Assembly (NCBI GenBank): GCA_041821285.1
Contig: JBGUER010000136.1
Location: 1-8,836 of the forward strand
Direction of reading: 5' to 3'
DNA: 8,836 nt
Source: JAJBWD01 sp041821285
Lineage (GTDB): Bacteria > Bacillota > Clostridia > Clostridiales > Clostridiaceae
Positions 1 through 6,117 of this stretch are shown here, one piece after another. A program made the translations under genes and the position numbers. Position 1 is the stretch's first letter; each line of letters begins with the position of its first letter. A model generated the notes under the pieces. The model worked only from the letters and a program-made list of their open reading frames with translations. It did not search any database and was not told the DNA's origin.

Positions 1-480
1 GATGAATTTGCAATAAGAATGATTATGCAATACAAAGAAAAAGAATTTAAATCTGTATCTAGCGGTGATTTAGGAATAGAGCCAGATAAAAATGAAGATG
101 AAAATACTCCAGATAGTGAGGAAAATAAGGAGCTATTTGAAGCAATGAAAGATATCTTAAAAGATAAAGTTAAAGATGTTAGAGCTTCAAAAAGATTAAA
201 AAAACATCCTGTATGTTTATCAAATGAAGGCGAAGTTTCAATTGAAATGGAAAAAATACTAAGTGCTATGCCTGATAGTCAGAATATAAAAGCAGATAAA
301 GTGTTAGAAATAAATATCAATCATGATGTATTTAAATCTTTAAAAGCATCTTATGAAAATGATAAAGATAAACTAAATTTATATACAGATTTATTATACA
401 ATCAAGCTTTACTTATTGAAGGATTACCAATAGAAGATCCAGTTGAATTTACTAATAATATGTGTAAAGTAATGATGTAA
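1..480 (+). CDS. htpG: Chaperone HtpG (Hsp90 family), C-terminal part, 5' end outside window
   Basis: This is the last 159 codons of a bacterial Hsp90, an ATP-dependent cytosolic homodimeric chaperone. The frame is open from base 1, so the ATG at 19 is an internal methionine and not the start. HtpG is usually about 620 residues, so roughly three quarters of the gene, including the ATPase and middle domains, lies to the left. What remains is an acidic, lysine-rich stretch (EPDKNEDENTPDSEENKE) followed by the family's C-terminal dimerisation region. That region contains RASKRLKKHPVCL, the EMEKILSAMP segment, an ILEIN-like segment (VLEININHDVF) and a final LYNQALLIEGLPIEDP helix. The frame ends cleanly in TAA at 480, and a hairpin follows within 10 bases, so htpG is the last gene of its transcript. 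Family assignment is by recognition of the conserved C-terminal motifs. No frameshift is visible. Confidence 0.93.
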   Translation, partial: DEFAIRMIMQYKEKEFKSVSSGDLGIEPDKNEDENTPDSEENKELFEAMKDILKDKVKDVRASKRLKKHPVCLSNEGEVSIEMEKILSAMPDSQNIKADKVLEININHDVFKSLKASYENDKDKLNLYTDLLYNQALLIEGLPIEDPVEFTNNMCKVMM

Positions 481-487
481 AAAATAT

Positions 488-531
488 AAGCCAATTTTAT
501 TGTGATATAACAATAAAATTGGCTTTTTTTT
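488..531 (+). terminator. Intrinsic terminator of htpG, probably usable in both directions
   Basis: A perfect 15-bp inverted repeat (AAGCCAATTTTATTG at 488-502, its complement at 511-525) surrounds an 8-base loop. It runs into eight T residues (524-531), the classic rho-independent form, seven bases after the htpG stop. On the minus strand the same stem is followed by TATATTTTTT, so it could also stop transcripts from the convergent DUF1189 gene, for which no separate hairpin is seen. The remaining bases up to 597 are AT-rich, with nothing recognisable. Confidence 0.92.
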
Positions 532-597
532 AATTTCTTAATTTTTTAACTTTCTAATTTTTTTATTTTAATAATTTTAAAAAATATTAAAATTTCC

Positions 598-1404
598 TTA
601 AATTGAATTTATTTGATTGTTAGACAAATCAGGCAAATCAGAATCGGAATCATCACCATTGTTCATTGGCTGAGTTACAGCAAAATATGCATATATTAGT
701 GTTATGATCCATCCAACATACCAAGGAAGTGTGAAGGAATTAAATATTTGATTGAATAATGAGAATATTCCTCTAACTAAAAATGATACTGTTGCTGCTC
801 TTATAGCCATTTTATAAAGAGAACCATAGGTATATTTATATTTGTTAAATATTAACATTAACAGTGCTACTATAAGAGAAGTAAAGAATATGGAAATTGA
901 CTTACCAAGTAATATGAAAAACCATATTATGACAGGTAATAACCATTTAAATGTGGATAATAAATTTAATAAATTTTTTTCATTGAAATTAAGATTTAAA
1001 GGTGCTAATTCTTTAAATTGTGTTGAATTTGTTATAGCTCCATTTTCTTTTTGATAGAAAGCGTCTTCAACAATTAGCATACCTTCGTTACAATTATCAA
1101 GCATTTCAATTCCAGGGTTATTAATAGTATCGATGTATATGCAATAATCATCATCTTCAATATTGTATACTTTCGGTACAGATAGTTTGTCTTTATTAAA
1201 AGTAAACTCAATGTTTTCGCTTATTATATAATCTTTTGCATCGTTTATACCTGTGCTTAGATTAAAATATAAAGGAATTGAGATTAGAAGGGAAGCTATA
1301 AAAGCAATAAAAAGTCCATAGAGAAAAGTATTGCCTCCACTCTTTTTGGTAAAAATTGAATATTCTTTAGGTTTTGTAATACTGATTAGAATTTGTTTAA
1401 TCAT
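598..1404 (-). CDS. DUF1189-type integral membrane protein, function unknown
   Basis: This 268-residue protein resembles the DUF1189 family of Firmicute membrane proteins, which has no established function. One hydrophobic segment lies near the N-terminus (about 27-47). A polar, probably extracytoplasmic domain of about 100 residues follows (about 48-150, with C88 and C105). Four more hydrophobic segments follow at about 154-167, 170-187, 199-217 and 228-244, then an acidic Asn/Asp/Ser-rich tail (GDDSDSDLPDLSNNQ). The start is placed at the ATG at 1404: AAAGGAGA (1418-1411) lies 6 bases upstream of it. The in-frame GTG at 1410 directly abuts that ribosome binding site and is an unlikely start. 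The gene is monocistronic. It diverges from glutamate dehydrogenase and converges on htpG, sharing its terminator. Family assignment rests on overall architecture and the N-terminal KPKEYS...FLYGLF pattern. The biochemical role is unknown. Confidence 0.78.
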   Translation of the reverse strand: MIKQILISITKPKEYSIFTKKSGGNTFLYGLFIAFIASLLISIPLYFNLSTGINDAKDYIISENIEFTFNKDKLSVPKVYNIEDDDYCIYIDTINNPGIEMLDNCNEGMLIVEDAFYQKENGAITNSTQFKELAPLNLNFNEKNLLNLLSTFKWLLPVIIWFFILLGKSISIFFTSLIVALLMLIFNKYKYTYGSLYKMAIRAATVSFLVRGIFSLFNQIFNSFTLPWYVGWIITLIYAYFAVTQPMNNGDDSDSDLPDLSNNQINSI

Positions 1405-1447
1405 AGTCACTCTCCTTTAATATAAATAATAATAAATTTGTAATTGT

Positions 1448-1457
1448 TTGTATACAA
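1448..1457. promoter_or_regulatory. 10-bp perfect palindrome at the predicted DUF1189 transcription start
   Basis: TTGTATACAA is a perfect palindrome that coincides with the predicted transcription start of the minus-strand gene, a common position for a repressor site. In DNA this AT-rich a 10-bp palindrome can also arise by chance, and no regulator can be named. Confidence 0.25.
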
Positions 1458-1460
1458 TAT

Positions 1461-1489
1461 ATAATACTATAACTAATTACTCAAATCAA
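1461..1489 (-). promoter_or_regulatory. Predicted sigma-A promoter of the DUF1189 gene
   Basis: Read on the minus strand, TTGATT (1489-1484) and TATTAT (1466-1461) are separated by exactly 17 bases, close to the -35/-10 consensus (4/6 and 5/6). The predicted start of transcription is near 1454, giving a leader of about 50 bases before the ATG at 1404. This is a sequence prediction only. Confidence 0.55.
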
Positions 1490-1532
1490 TTTTTATATTA
1501 ACAATACTAGAGAAAGGTAAAAATATATTTAC

Positions 1533-1561
1533 TTTACAATATATAGGTGCTATGATGTAAT
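1533..1561 (+). promoter_or_regulatory. Predicted sigma-A promoter of glutamate dehydrogenase, extended -10
   Basis: TTTACA (1533-1538) and TGTAAT (1556-1561) are 17 bases apart and each match the consensus at 5 of 6 positions. A TG dinucleotide at 1553-1554 adds an extended -10. The predicted transcription start is near 1568, leaving a leader of about 84 bases before the ATG at 1652. The -10 lies inside a perfect 12-bp palindrome, ATGTAATTACAT (1555-1566), so a protein bound there would compete with polymerase. Confidence 0.6.
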
Positions 1562-1622
1562 TACATAAATGCGATATATATTGCATAAATATTAAATCAA
1601 GCAATTTAACTTGCATAAATAT
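1561..1622 (+). repeat. Three TTRCATAAAT repeats in the glutamate dehydrogenase promoter and leader, possible ArgR-like sites
   Basis: TTACATAAAT at 1561 and TTGCATAAATAT at 1581 and 1611 form direct repeats. The last two are identical over 12 bases, and the copies start 20 and 30 bases apart, so they lie on about the same face of the helix. The first overlaps the predicted -10 and the other two lie in the leader. The middle copy (1580-1597) matches the arginine-repressor box TNTGNATWWWWATNCANW, recalled from memory, at 16 of 18 positions. The outer copies match mainly in the left half. A binding site for an ArgR/AhrC-type regulator is an inference. A chance repeat in AT-rich DNA is the alternative. 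Confidence 0.4.
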
Positions 1623-1651
1623 AATTTTATACAAAGGGGTGTTGGTTAATT

Positions 1652-2908
1652 ATGAATAAAAACGAAAGAAATCCTTTTATAATTGCTCAAATGCAACTTA
1701 AAGCGGCATGTGATAAGCTAGGTGAAGAAGAAGCGGTGTATTTATTGTTAAGTGAGCCAGAAAGAACTTTAGAAGTATCAATTCCGGTAAAAATGGATGA
1801 CGGATCAAGCAAGATATTTAAAGGGTACCGTGTTCAGCATAATGATGCCCCAGGACCAACAAAAGGTGGCGTAAGGTTTCATCCAAATGTTACAAAAGAT
1901 GAGGTGAAAGCTTTAGCCATGTGGATGACATTTAAATGTGCTGTTGTAGGATTACCTTATGGAGGAGCAAAGGGTGGGGTTGCTGTTGACCCAAATCAAT
2001 TGTCCCAAAATGAACTTGAAAGGCTGTCTAGAGGTTATGCAAAAGCTATAACACCAATAATAGGGGAAAGAAGAGATATCCCAGCTCCAGATGTTAATAC
2101 GAATGGTCAGATTATGTCATGGATGGTGGATGAATATTCTAAATTAAGAGGTGTTGGCCAAACATTACTTGCAACTTTTACCGGAAAACCGGTTGAATTT
2201 GGAGGATGTCTTGCAAGAATAGAGGCTACTGGCTATGGCGTAGCACTTATGATTAAAAATATAGTTACGTACAAAGGTTTAGATATTAAAGAAATTAAAG
2301 TTGCAGTACAGGGTTTTGGAAATGTTGGCTCTTATGCAGCATTATATGCAAAAAAACTTGGAGCTACGGTTGTAGCGGTATCGGATGTTTCATGCTGTTT
2401 GTACGATGAAAATGGTCTTGATATAGAAGATTTAATGGATTATTATAAAATTAATAAAACACTAAAAGGATATAAATATGTTAAAAACTTAAATAGAGAA
2501 GAAATTTTCAGTGTAGATTGTGATGTATTTTCTCCTTGCGCTTTAGAAAATGCGATAACTAATGAAAATGTAGATTTAATTAAAGCCCATATAATAGTTG
2601 AGGGTGCTAATGGACCAACAACACCTGCAGCTGAAAAAATATTACTAGAGAAAAAGACTTTTATTGTACCAGATATCCTTGCCAATTCAGGCGGTGTTAT
2701 AGTATCGTATTTTGAGTGGGTTCAAAATCTTCATAGTTTTTATTGGGAATTTGATGAGGTACAAGACAAACAGGAAGTTAAGATGAATCAAGCCTTTACT
2801 AAAATAATAGATATTATGGAGAAAAATAATGTTGATATGAGGATGGCAGCGTATATGTTATCAATTAAGCGAATAGCAACCCCTATGAAATTAAGAGGCT
2901 GGTTCTAA
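1652..2908 (+). CDS. gdhA: Glutamate dehydrogenase (Glu/Leu/Phe/Val dehydrogenase family), probably NAD-dependent
   Basis: This cytosolic enzyme, hexameric in its family, interconverts glutamate with 2-oxoglutarate and ammonia. In clostridia it usually works in glutamate fermentation. The 418-residue length is normal for the short bacterial class. The substrate domain carries GPTKGGVRFHP (K71), K95, the signature GLPYGGAKGGV with catalytic K107, and RRDIPAPDVNT with D147. Their spacing equals that of K89, K113, K125 and D165 in the Clostridium symbiosum enzyme. The Rossmann domain begins at GFGNVGS (221-227), and the next strand ends in an acidic residue (VSD, D245), which favours NAD over NADP; cofactor choice is inferred. 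The phosphate-side loop reads GGCLAR, where many relatives have Ser instead of C186. The ATG at 1652 follows AAAGGGGTG at 10 bases. The gene is monocistronic, with its own promoter and terminator. Some annotators would use gluD. Confidence 0.95.
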   Translation: MNKNERNPFIIAQMQLKAACDKLGEEEAVYLLLSEPERTLEVSIPVKMDDGSSKIFKGYRVQHNDAPGPTKGGVRFHPNVTKDEVKALAMWMTFKCAVVGLPYGGAKGGVAVDPNQLSQNELERLSRGYAKAITPIIGERRDIPAPDVNTNGQIMSWMVDEYSKLRGVGQTLLATFTGKPVEFGGCLARIEATGYGVALMIKNIVTYKGLDIKEIKVAVQGFGNVGSYAALYAKKLGATVVAVSDVSCCLYDENGLDIEDLMDYYKINKTLKGYKYVKNLNREEIFSVDCDVFSPCALENAITNENVDLIKAHIIVEGANGPTTPAAEKILLEKKTFIVPDILANSGGVIVSYFEWVQNLHSFYWEFDEVQDKQEVKMNQAFTKIIDIMEKNNVDMRMAAYMLSIKRIATPMKLRGWF

Positions 2909-2936
2909 TTCTAGAATAAAAAGCTTTTAAATAATA

Positions 2937-2975
2937 AATCCCTTGAATAATAAATTTCACTCAAGGGATTTTTTA
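2937..2975 (+). terminator. Intrinsic terminator of glutamate dehydrogenase
   Basis: A perfect 10-bp inverted repeat, AATCCCTTGA (2937-2946) and TCAAGGGATT (2961-2970), has a 14-base loop and runs into T residues through 2974. It lies 28 bases after the dehydrogenase stop and only 7 bases from the end of the convergent feoB. On the minus strand the stem is followed by TTATTATT, a weaker tract, so it may also serve feoAB. Confidence 0.88.
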
Positions 2976-2977
2976 TT

Positions 2978-5125
2978 TTATATAATATTTAAAAATTTTG
3001 CTCCTTGGGCAACTATAAAACACAGAAAAATTCCTGTTATAGTAGGAACGATGAAGGATACAACAGTCCATTTTACGCTTTTTGTTTCCTTATATATCGT
3101 TAAAAGTGTGGTGCCACAAGGCCAATGATTTAATGAAAATAACATCATACATATAGCTGTAACAGTAGTCCACCCGTTTGCTAAAAATAATTGTCTCATT
3201 TCTGTTAAACTACCTAATTCTAATATAGAACCTTTAGAAAGATAGCCCATTATTAATATAGGAATAACAATTTCATTGGCAGGAAGTCCTAAAATAAAGG
3301 CCATTAAAATATACCCATCTAAGCCGAGTGCTTGGGCAAATGGGTTTAAAAAATTTGCACAAAGTGTAAGCAAACTAGTATTTTCAATATTAATATTCGC
3401 CATAAGCCATATGACTATTCCAGCTGGTGCAGCTATTGAAATGGCGCGACCTAGAACAAATAAAGTTCTGTCAAATATTGAATGGATTAGTATTTTACCA
3501 AATTGAGGTTTCCTATAAGGTGGTAATTCTAAAGTAAATGTAGATGGTAGTCCTTTTAGAACGGTTTTGGACAAAATTTTAGAAATAAATAATGTAATAA
3601 CAACGCCTAATACGATAGAAAATAGTACGGATAGTGCTGCCGCAAAAGAACTAAAAGCTCCAAAAGAACTGGCAATAAATATACTGGCTAAGGCGATAAG
3701 CGTTGGAAATCTTCCGTTACAGGGTATGAAATTATTAGTTATTATTGCAACTAATTTTTCTCGTGGTGAGTCTATTATTCTGCAAGCGATTATTCCTGCT
3801 GCGTTACAACCAAGGCCCATACACATAGTTAATGACTGTTTACCGTGGGCACAAGCTTTTTTGAAAAAATGGTCTAAATTAAATGCAACTCTAGGAAGGT
3901 AGCCTAAATCTTCAAGTAAAGTAAATAGTGGAAAGAAAATAGCCATGGGTGGTAGCATAACCGATATAACCCAAGCCATTGTTTTGTATATACCTGAAAT
4001 TAAAATATCTTTTATCCAAAACGGCATATTAATAAATATAAAAAATTTATCTAATTTTTCTTCAATAAATAAGAAACCTTGTGCAAGCATGGAAGATGGA
4101 ATATTTGCTCCTTGTATTGTGATCCAAATTATTACTCCTAGAATAAACAGCATTATAGGAATTCCAAATAGTTTAGAAGTTAGTATGTTATCTATTTTGC
4201 GGTCTAATTTGTTTGGAGATTTAGTTTCATTATAGACAACTTTTCGGGATATATTTTCTGCAAATTTGAATATAGTGGTTACTATTAAGTCTCTAAATTC
4301 ATTTAAATTAATTGCATTTTCTTTTAATGTAGTTTTAGTAGATTCTATTTTATCTTGTAATATTTTATCACAAGATAAATCTAAGCTAAGATATTTATTT
4401 ATTGATTCTAGTAGTTTTGTGTCTCCGTCTATTAATCTAAGTGATAACCATTTTTCATTTATTTTATCGCCTACTAATTTATATATATAGTCACTTAAAT
4501 CTTTAGTTGAATTTGTAATAGTTTTATCGTAAGGAATATTTAACGGATGAGTTTCTATTTCTCCATTACAAAATTTGCTGATTGTATTTTTCAGCTTTTC
4601 TAAGTCTTTTTTATTTTTAGCTGAAGTTCCAATAACAGGTACACCTAAAAGTTTAGATAATATATCAAGGTCAATTCTAATTTTTTTTCTTTTGGCTTCA
4701 TCCAATATATTGACACATACTATAACTTTATTTGTAATTTCTAATATTTGAATAACTAAATTAAGGTTTCTTTCCAAGCAAGTTGCATCGGTTACCACTA
4801 CAGTAGCTTTTGAATTTCCAAAGCAAATAAAGTCTCTAGCTATTTCTTCGTCTGATGAATTTGCTAAAAGAGAATAGGTGCCAGGTAAATCAATAAGATT
4901 ATATTTTTGACTTCTGTATATATATTTACCCTGAGCATTGGAAACAGTTTTGCCAGGCCAATTGCCTGTGTGCTGATTAAGACCAGTAAGACTATTAAAA
5001 ATAGTGCTTTTGCCTGTATTTGGGTTTCCAGCCAATGCTATCACTATATCATCTTTTGATTCTACATTTATATTAAAAGTGTTTTTCACAGAGTTAGCAC
5101 CTGTAGATTGGTTTGTTAAACCCAT
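2978..5125 (-). CDS. feoB: Ferrous iron transport protein B (FeoB), G-protein-coupled membrane transporter
   Basis: FeoB carries Fe(II) across the cytoplasmic membrane under control of its GTPase domain. The 715-residue protein has the G motifs in order: G1 GNPNTGKST (33-41), switch Thr T60, G3 DLPG (79-82), G4 NILD (139-142) and G5 SAK (168-170). N36 in G1 matches the Asn linked to potassium-stimulated GTPase activity in other FeoB proteins. A helical linker follows to about 310, then the membrane domain. That domain has the conserved gate cysteines in GLGCNAAG (C440), NNFIPCNGRFP (C469) and HWPCGTT (C670). A leading stretch of about 25 residues (MGLTNQSTG...) precedes the GTPase fold, longer than in the enterobacterial protein; I believe it is common in clostridial FeoB. 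The ATG at 5125 has AGGAGG 8 bases upstream. It lies 18 bases after feoA, so the two are co-transcribed. No FeoC is present. Confidence 0.96.
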   Translation of the reverse strand: MGLTNQSTGANSVKNTFNINVESKDDIVIALAGNPNTGKSTIFNSLTGLNQHTGNWPGKTVSNAQGKYIYRSQKYNLIDLPGTYSLLANSSDEEIARDFICFGNSKATVVVTDATCLERNLNLVIQILEITNKVIVCVNILDEAKRKKIRIDLDILSKLLGVPVIGTSAKNKKDLEKLKNTISKFCNGEIETHPLNIPYDKTITNSTKDLSDYIYKLVGDKINEKWLSLRLIDGDTKLLESINKYLSLDLSCDKILQDKIESTKTTLKENAINLNEFRDLIVTTIFKFAENISRKVVYNETKSPNKLDRKIDNILTSKLFGIPIMLFILGVIIWITIQGANIPSSMLAQGFLFIEEKLDKFFIFINMPFWIKDILISGIYKTMAWVISVMLPPMAIFFPLFTLLEDLGYLPRVAFNLDHFFKKACAHGKQSLTMCMGLGCNAAGIIACRIIDSPREKLVAIITNNFIPCNGRFPTLIALASIFIASSFGAFSSFAAALSVLFSIVLGVVITLFISKILSKTVLKGLPSTFTLELPPYRKPQFGKILIHSIFDRTLFVLGRAISIAAPAGIVIWLMANINIENTSLLTLCANFLNPFAQALGLDGYILMAFILGLPANEIVIPILIMGYLSKGSILELGSLTEMRQLFLANGWTTVTAICMMLFSLNHWPCGTTLLTIYKETKSVKWTVVSFIVPTITGIFLCFIVAQGAKFLNII

Positions 5126-5143
5126 TAAATAAGCCTCCTCAAG

Positions 5144-5383
5144 TTAAATTAATTCAACTAAAATTTTACATGATTCATTTTTTCGAAATGCAATAACTGT
5201 ACCCCGTATTTCATATGCAATAGGGTCGCCAGCAGGACTTTTTCTTAAAACTTCTATTATAGTTCCATTGATTAAGCCTAAGTCTAATAATCTTCTGCGA
5301 AAATTTTCCTCTGCTGTAAGTCTTCTTACAGTTGCAAAAGAGCCTATAGGTATTTTATCTAATGAAATTAATTTTTTATCCAT
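5144..5383 (-). CDS. feoA: Ferrous iron transport protein A (FeoA), small SH3-like accessory protein
   Basis: This 79-residue cytosolic protein has the FeoA SH3-like fold. It supports Fe(II) uptake, probably by acting on the FeoB GTPase or assembly; its exact role is unsettled in the field. The visible family pattern is LDKIPIGSFATVRRL, then FRRRLLDLGLINGTIIEVLRKSPAGDPIAYEIRGTVIAFRKNES and a short C-terminal strand (CKILVEL). The start is placed at the ATG at 5383, because AAGAAGG (5398-5392) sits 8 bases upstream. An in-frame TTG at 5389 is only 2 bases from that site and is unlikely. It is the first gene of a two-gene operon and diverges from a DtxR/MntR-type regulator, with a candidate operator between them. 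Confidence 0.94.
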   Translation of the reverse strand: MDKKLISLDKIPIGSFATVRRLTAEENFRRRLLDLGLINGTIIEVLRKSPAGDPIAYEIRGTVIAFRKNESCKILVELI

Positions 5384-5446
5384 AATCAACGCCTTCTTTT
5401 AATAGATTACAAATTTTATGTATTTTTTATTGTAGGTTTTCATAAG

Positions 5447-5479
5447 TTAGACAAGGGAAACTTATTTTCCTTAAGCTAA
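5447..5479. promoter_or_regulatory. Inverted repeat between feoA and the metalloregulator gene, candidate operator
   Basis: The core AAGGGAAA (5453-5460) and TTTTCCTT (5465-5472) pair over 8 positions, counting one G-T, across a 4-base centre. Outer arms TTAG (5447-5450) and CTAA (5476-5479) extend the symmetry. It sits near the middle of the 164-base divergent gap, where one regulator could act on both directions. The right half, TTTTCCTTAAGCTAA, resembles the Bacillus MntR operator type built on CCTTAAGG (recalled from memory). No confident -10/-35 pair was found for either gene in this gap, and no Fur box was seen. Confidence 0.45.
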
Positions 5480-5547
5480 TAATTAAGATATTCATTATTT
5501 GCTTATTTCGTTACAAGAAAAGTAAATTTTAGAAGGGAAAATATAAT

Positions 5548-6054
5548 ATGAAAAAAGATAAGGAATTCCGAACTGTACGAGGGTATCAAAGACTTAATTC
5601 TGAAAATAAAATATTAACGTCTTGTTTAGAAGATTATTTAGAAATGATATATAGAATTTATTTACAAGATGAATTTATAAGGATAAATCAGTTAGCTAAA
5701 AAATTAAATGTTCGTCCTTCTTCAGCTACTAAGGTTGTTCAAAAACTAAATAGTTTAAATATGGTGAATTATGAAAAATACGAAATAATAAAACTTACTA
5801 ATGAAGGAATAGAAACTGGTAAATACCTTTTAAGAAGGCATAACATCATAGAAGAATTTTTAAAAAAAATAGGAGTGGAGGAGAGTCTTTTAAAAGATAC
5901 TGAAATGATAGAACATGATATGAGTATTAAAACTGTAGAATGTCTATTTGCTTTTAATGAATTTTTAGAGTGTAAACCCAGTATATGCATGGAATATATA
6001 GAATTTAAAAATAATATTTGCAAGGAATTAGATATGTATAATGATGAATGCTAG
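5548..6054 (+). CDS. DtxR/MntR-family metal-dependent transcriptional regulator
   Basis: This cytosolic DNA-binding protein should bind DNA when loaded with Mn(II) or Fe(II) and repress metal uptake genes. Its 168 residues comprise an extension of about 21 residues, a winged helix (about 25-91, recognition segment RPSSATKVVQKLNSL), then the metal-binding and dimerisation helices (about 92-140). There is no SH3-like third domain, as in MntR. Aligned by eye with Bacillus subtilis MntR (from memory), all six metal ligands have equivalents: D29, E32, H98, E119, E122 and H123 for D8, E11, H77, E99, E102 and H103. D29 and E119 are the positions that are Met and Cys in the iron sensor DtxR. The ATG at 5548 follows AGAAGGGA at 9 bases. 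The divergent feoAB operon suggests iron transport as a target, so the true metal is uncertain and no symbol is given. Confidence 0.9.
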   Translation: MKKDKEFRTVRGYQRLNSENKILTSCLEDYLEMIYRIYLQDEFIRINQLAKKLNVRPSSATKVVQKLNSLNMVNYEKYEIIKLTNEGIETGKYLLRRHNIIEEFLKKIGVEESLLKDTEMIEHDMSIKTVECLFAFNEFLECKPSICMEYIEFKNNICKELDMYNDEC

Positions 6055-6084
6055 TTAGGTTAAAAAAAGATATAACAAAAAAGA

Positions 6085-6111
6085 CATAATAAAAGGGAGG
6101 TTTCCCTCCCT
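6085..6111 (-). terminator. Intrinsic terminator of the isomerase-like gene (minus strand)
   Basis: On the minus strand, AGGGAGG and CCTCCCT (7 bp, bases 6111-6094) enclose a GAAA loop of the stable GNRA type and lead into TTTTATTATG. It begins 6 bases after the isomerase-like stop. On the plus strand the hairpin is followed by TAACTAATTAG, not a T run, so it is a poor terminator for the metalloregulator gene. Confidence 0.85.
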
Positions 6112-6117
6112 AACTAA

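Noticed and set aside
842..1054. A 70-codon plus-strand open frame inside the DUF1189 gene.
   Set aside because: It is antisense to a gene with a clear start, promoter and membrane topology, and it has no recognisable domain.
1568..1651. Riboswitch or attenuator in the glutamate dehydrogenase leader.
   Set aside because: The leader is about 84 bases, very AT-rich, and shows no stable stem-loop or terminator before the start codon.
2190..2235. Cys186 in place of the common Ser in the GGSL motif of glutamate dehydrogenase as a sign of an inactive enzyme.
   Set aside because: All catalytic lysines and the aspartate are present, and this loop position varies among relatives, so loss of activity is not supported.
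3276..4490. Several plus-strand open frames antisense to feoB (for example 3567-3902 and 3945-4235).
   Set aside because: They lie wholly inside a well-supported feoB, lack good ribosome binding sites and give low-complexity proteins of no known type. They are shadows of the real reading frame.
5390..5547. Possible Fur box controlling feoAB.
   Set aside because: No GATAATGATAATCATTATC-like 7-1-7 repeat was found in the gap. The only notable symmetry is the inverted repeat at 5447-5479, which is unlike Fur boxes.
6052..6116. Inverted repeat TAGTTAGG (6052-6059) and CCTAACTA (6109-6116), with TTAGGTTAA resembling a DtxR half-site.
   Set aside because: It lies at the ends of two convergent genes, where no promoter is seen, the arms are 49 bases apart, and the left arm overlaps the regulator's stop codon. 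It is more likely chance, or an outer layer of the terminator hairpin.
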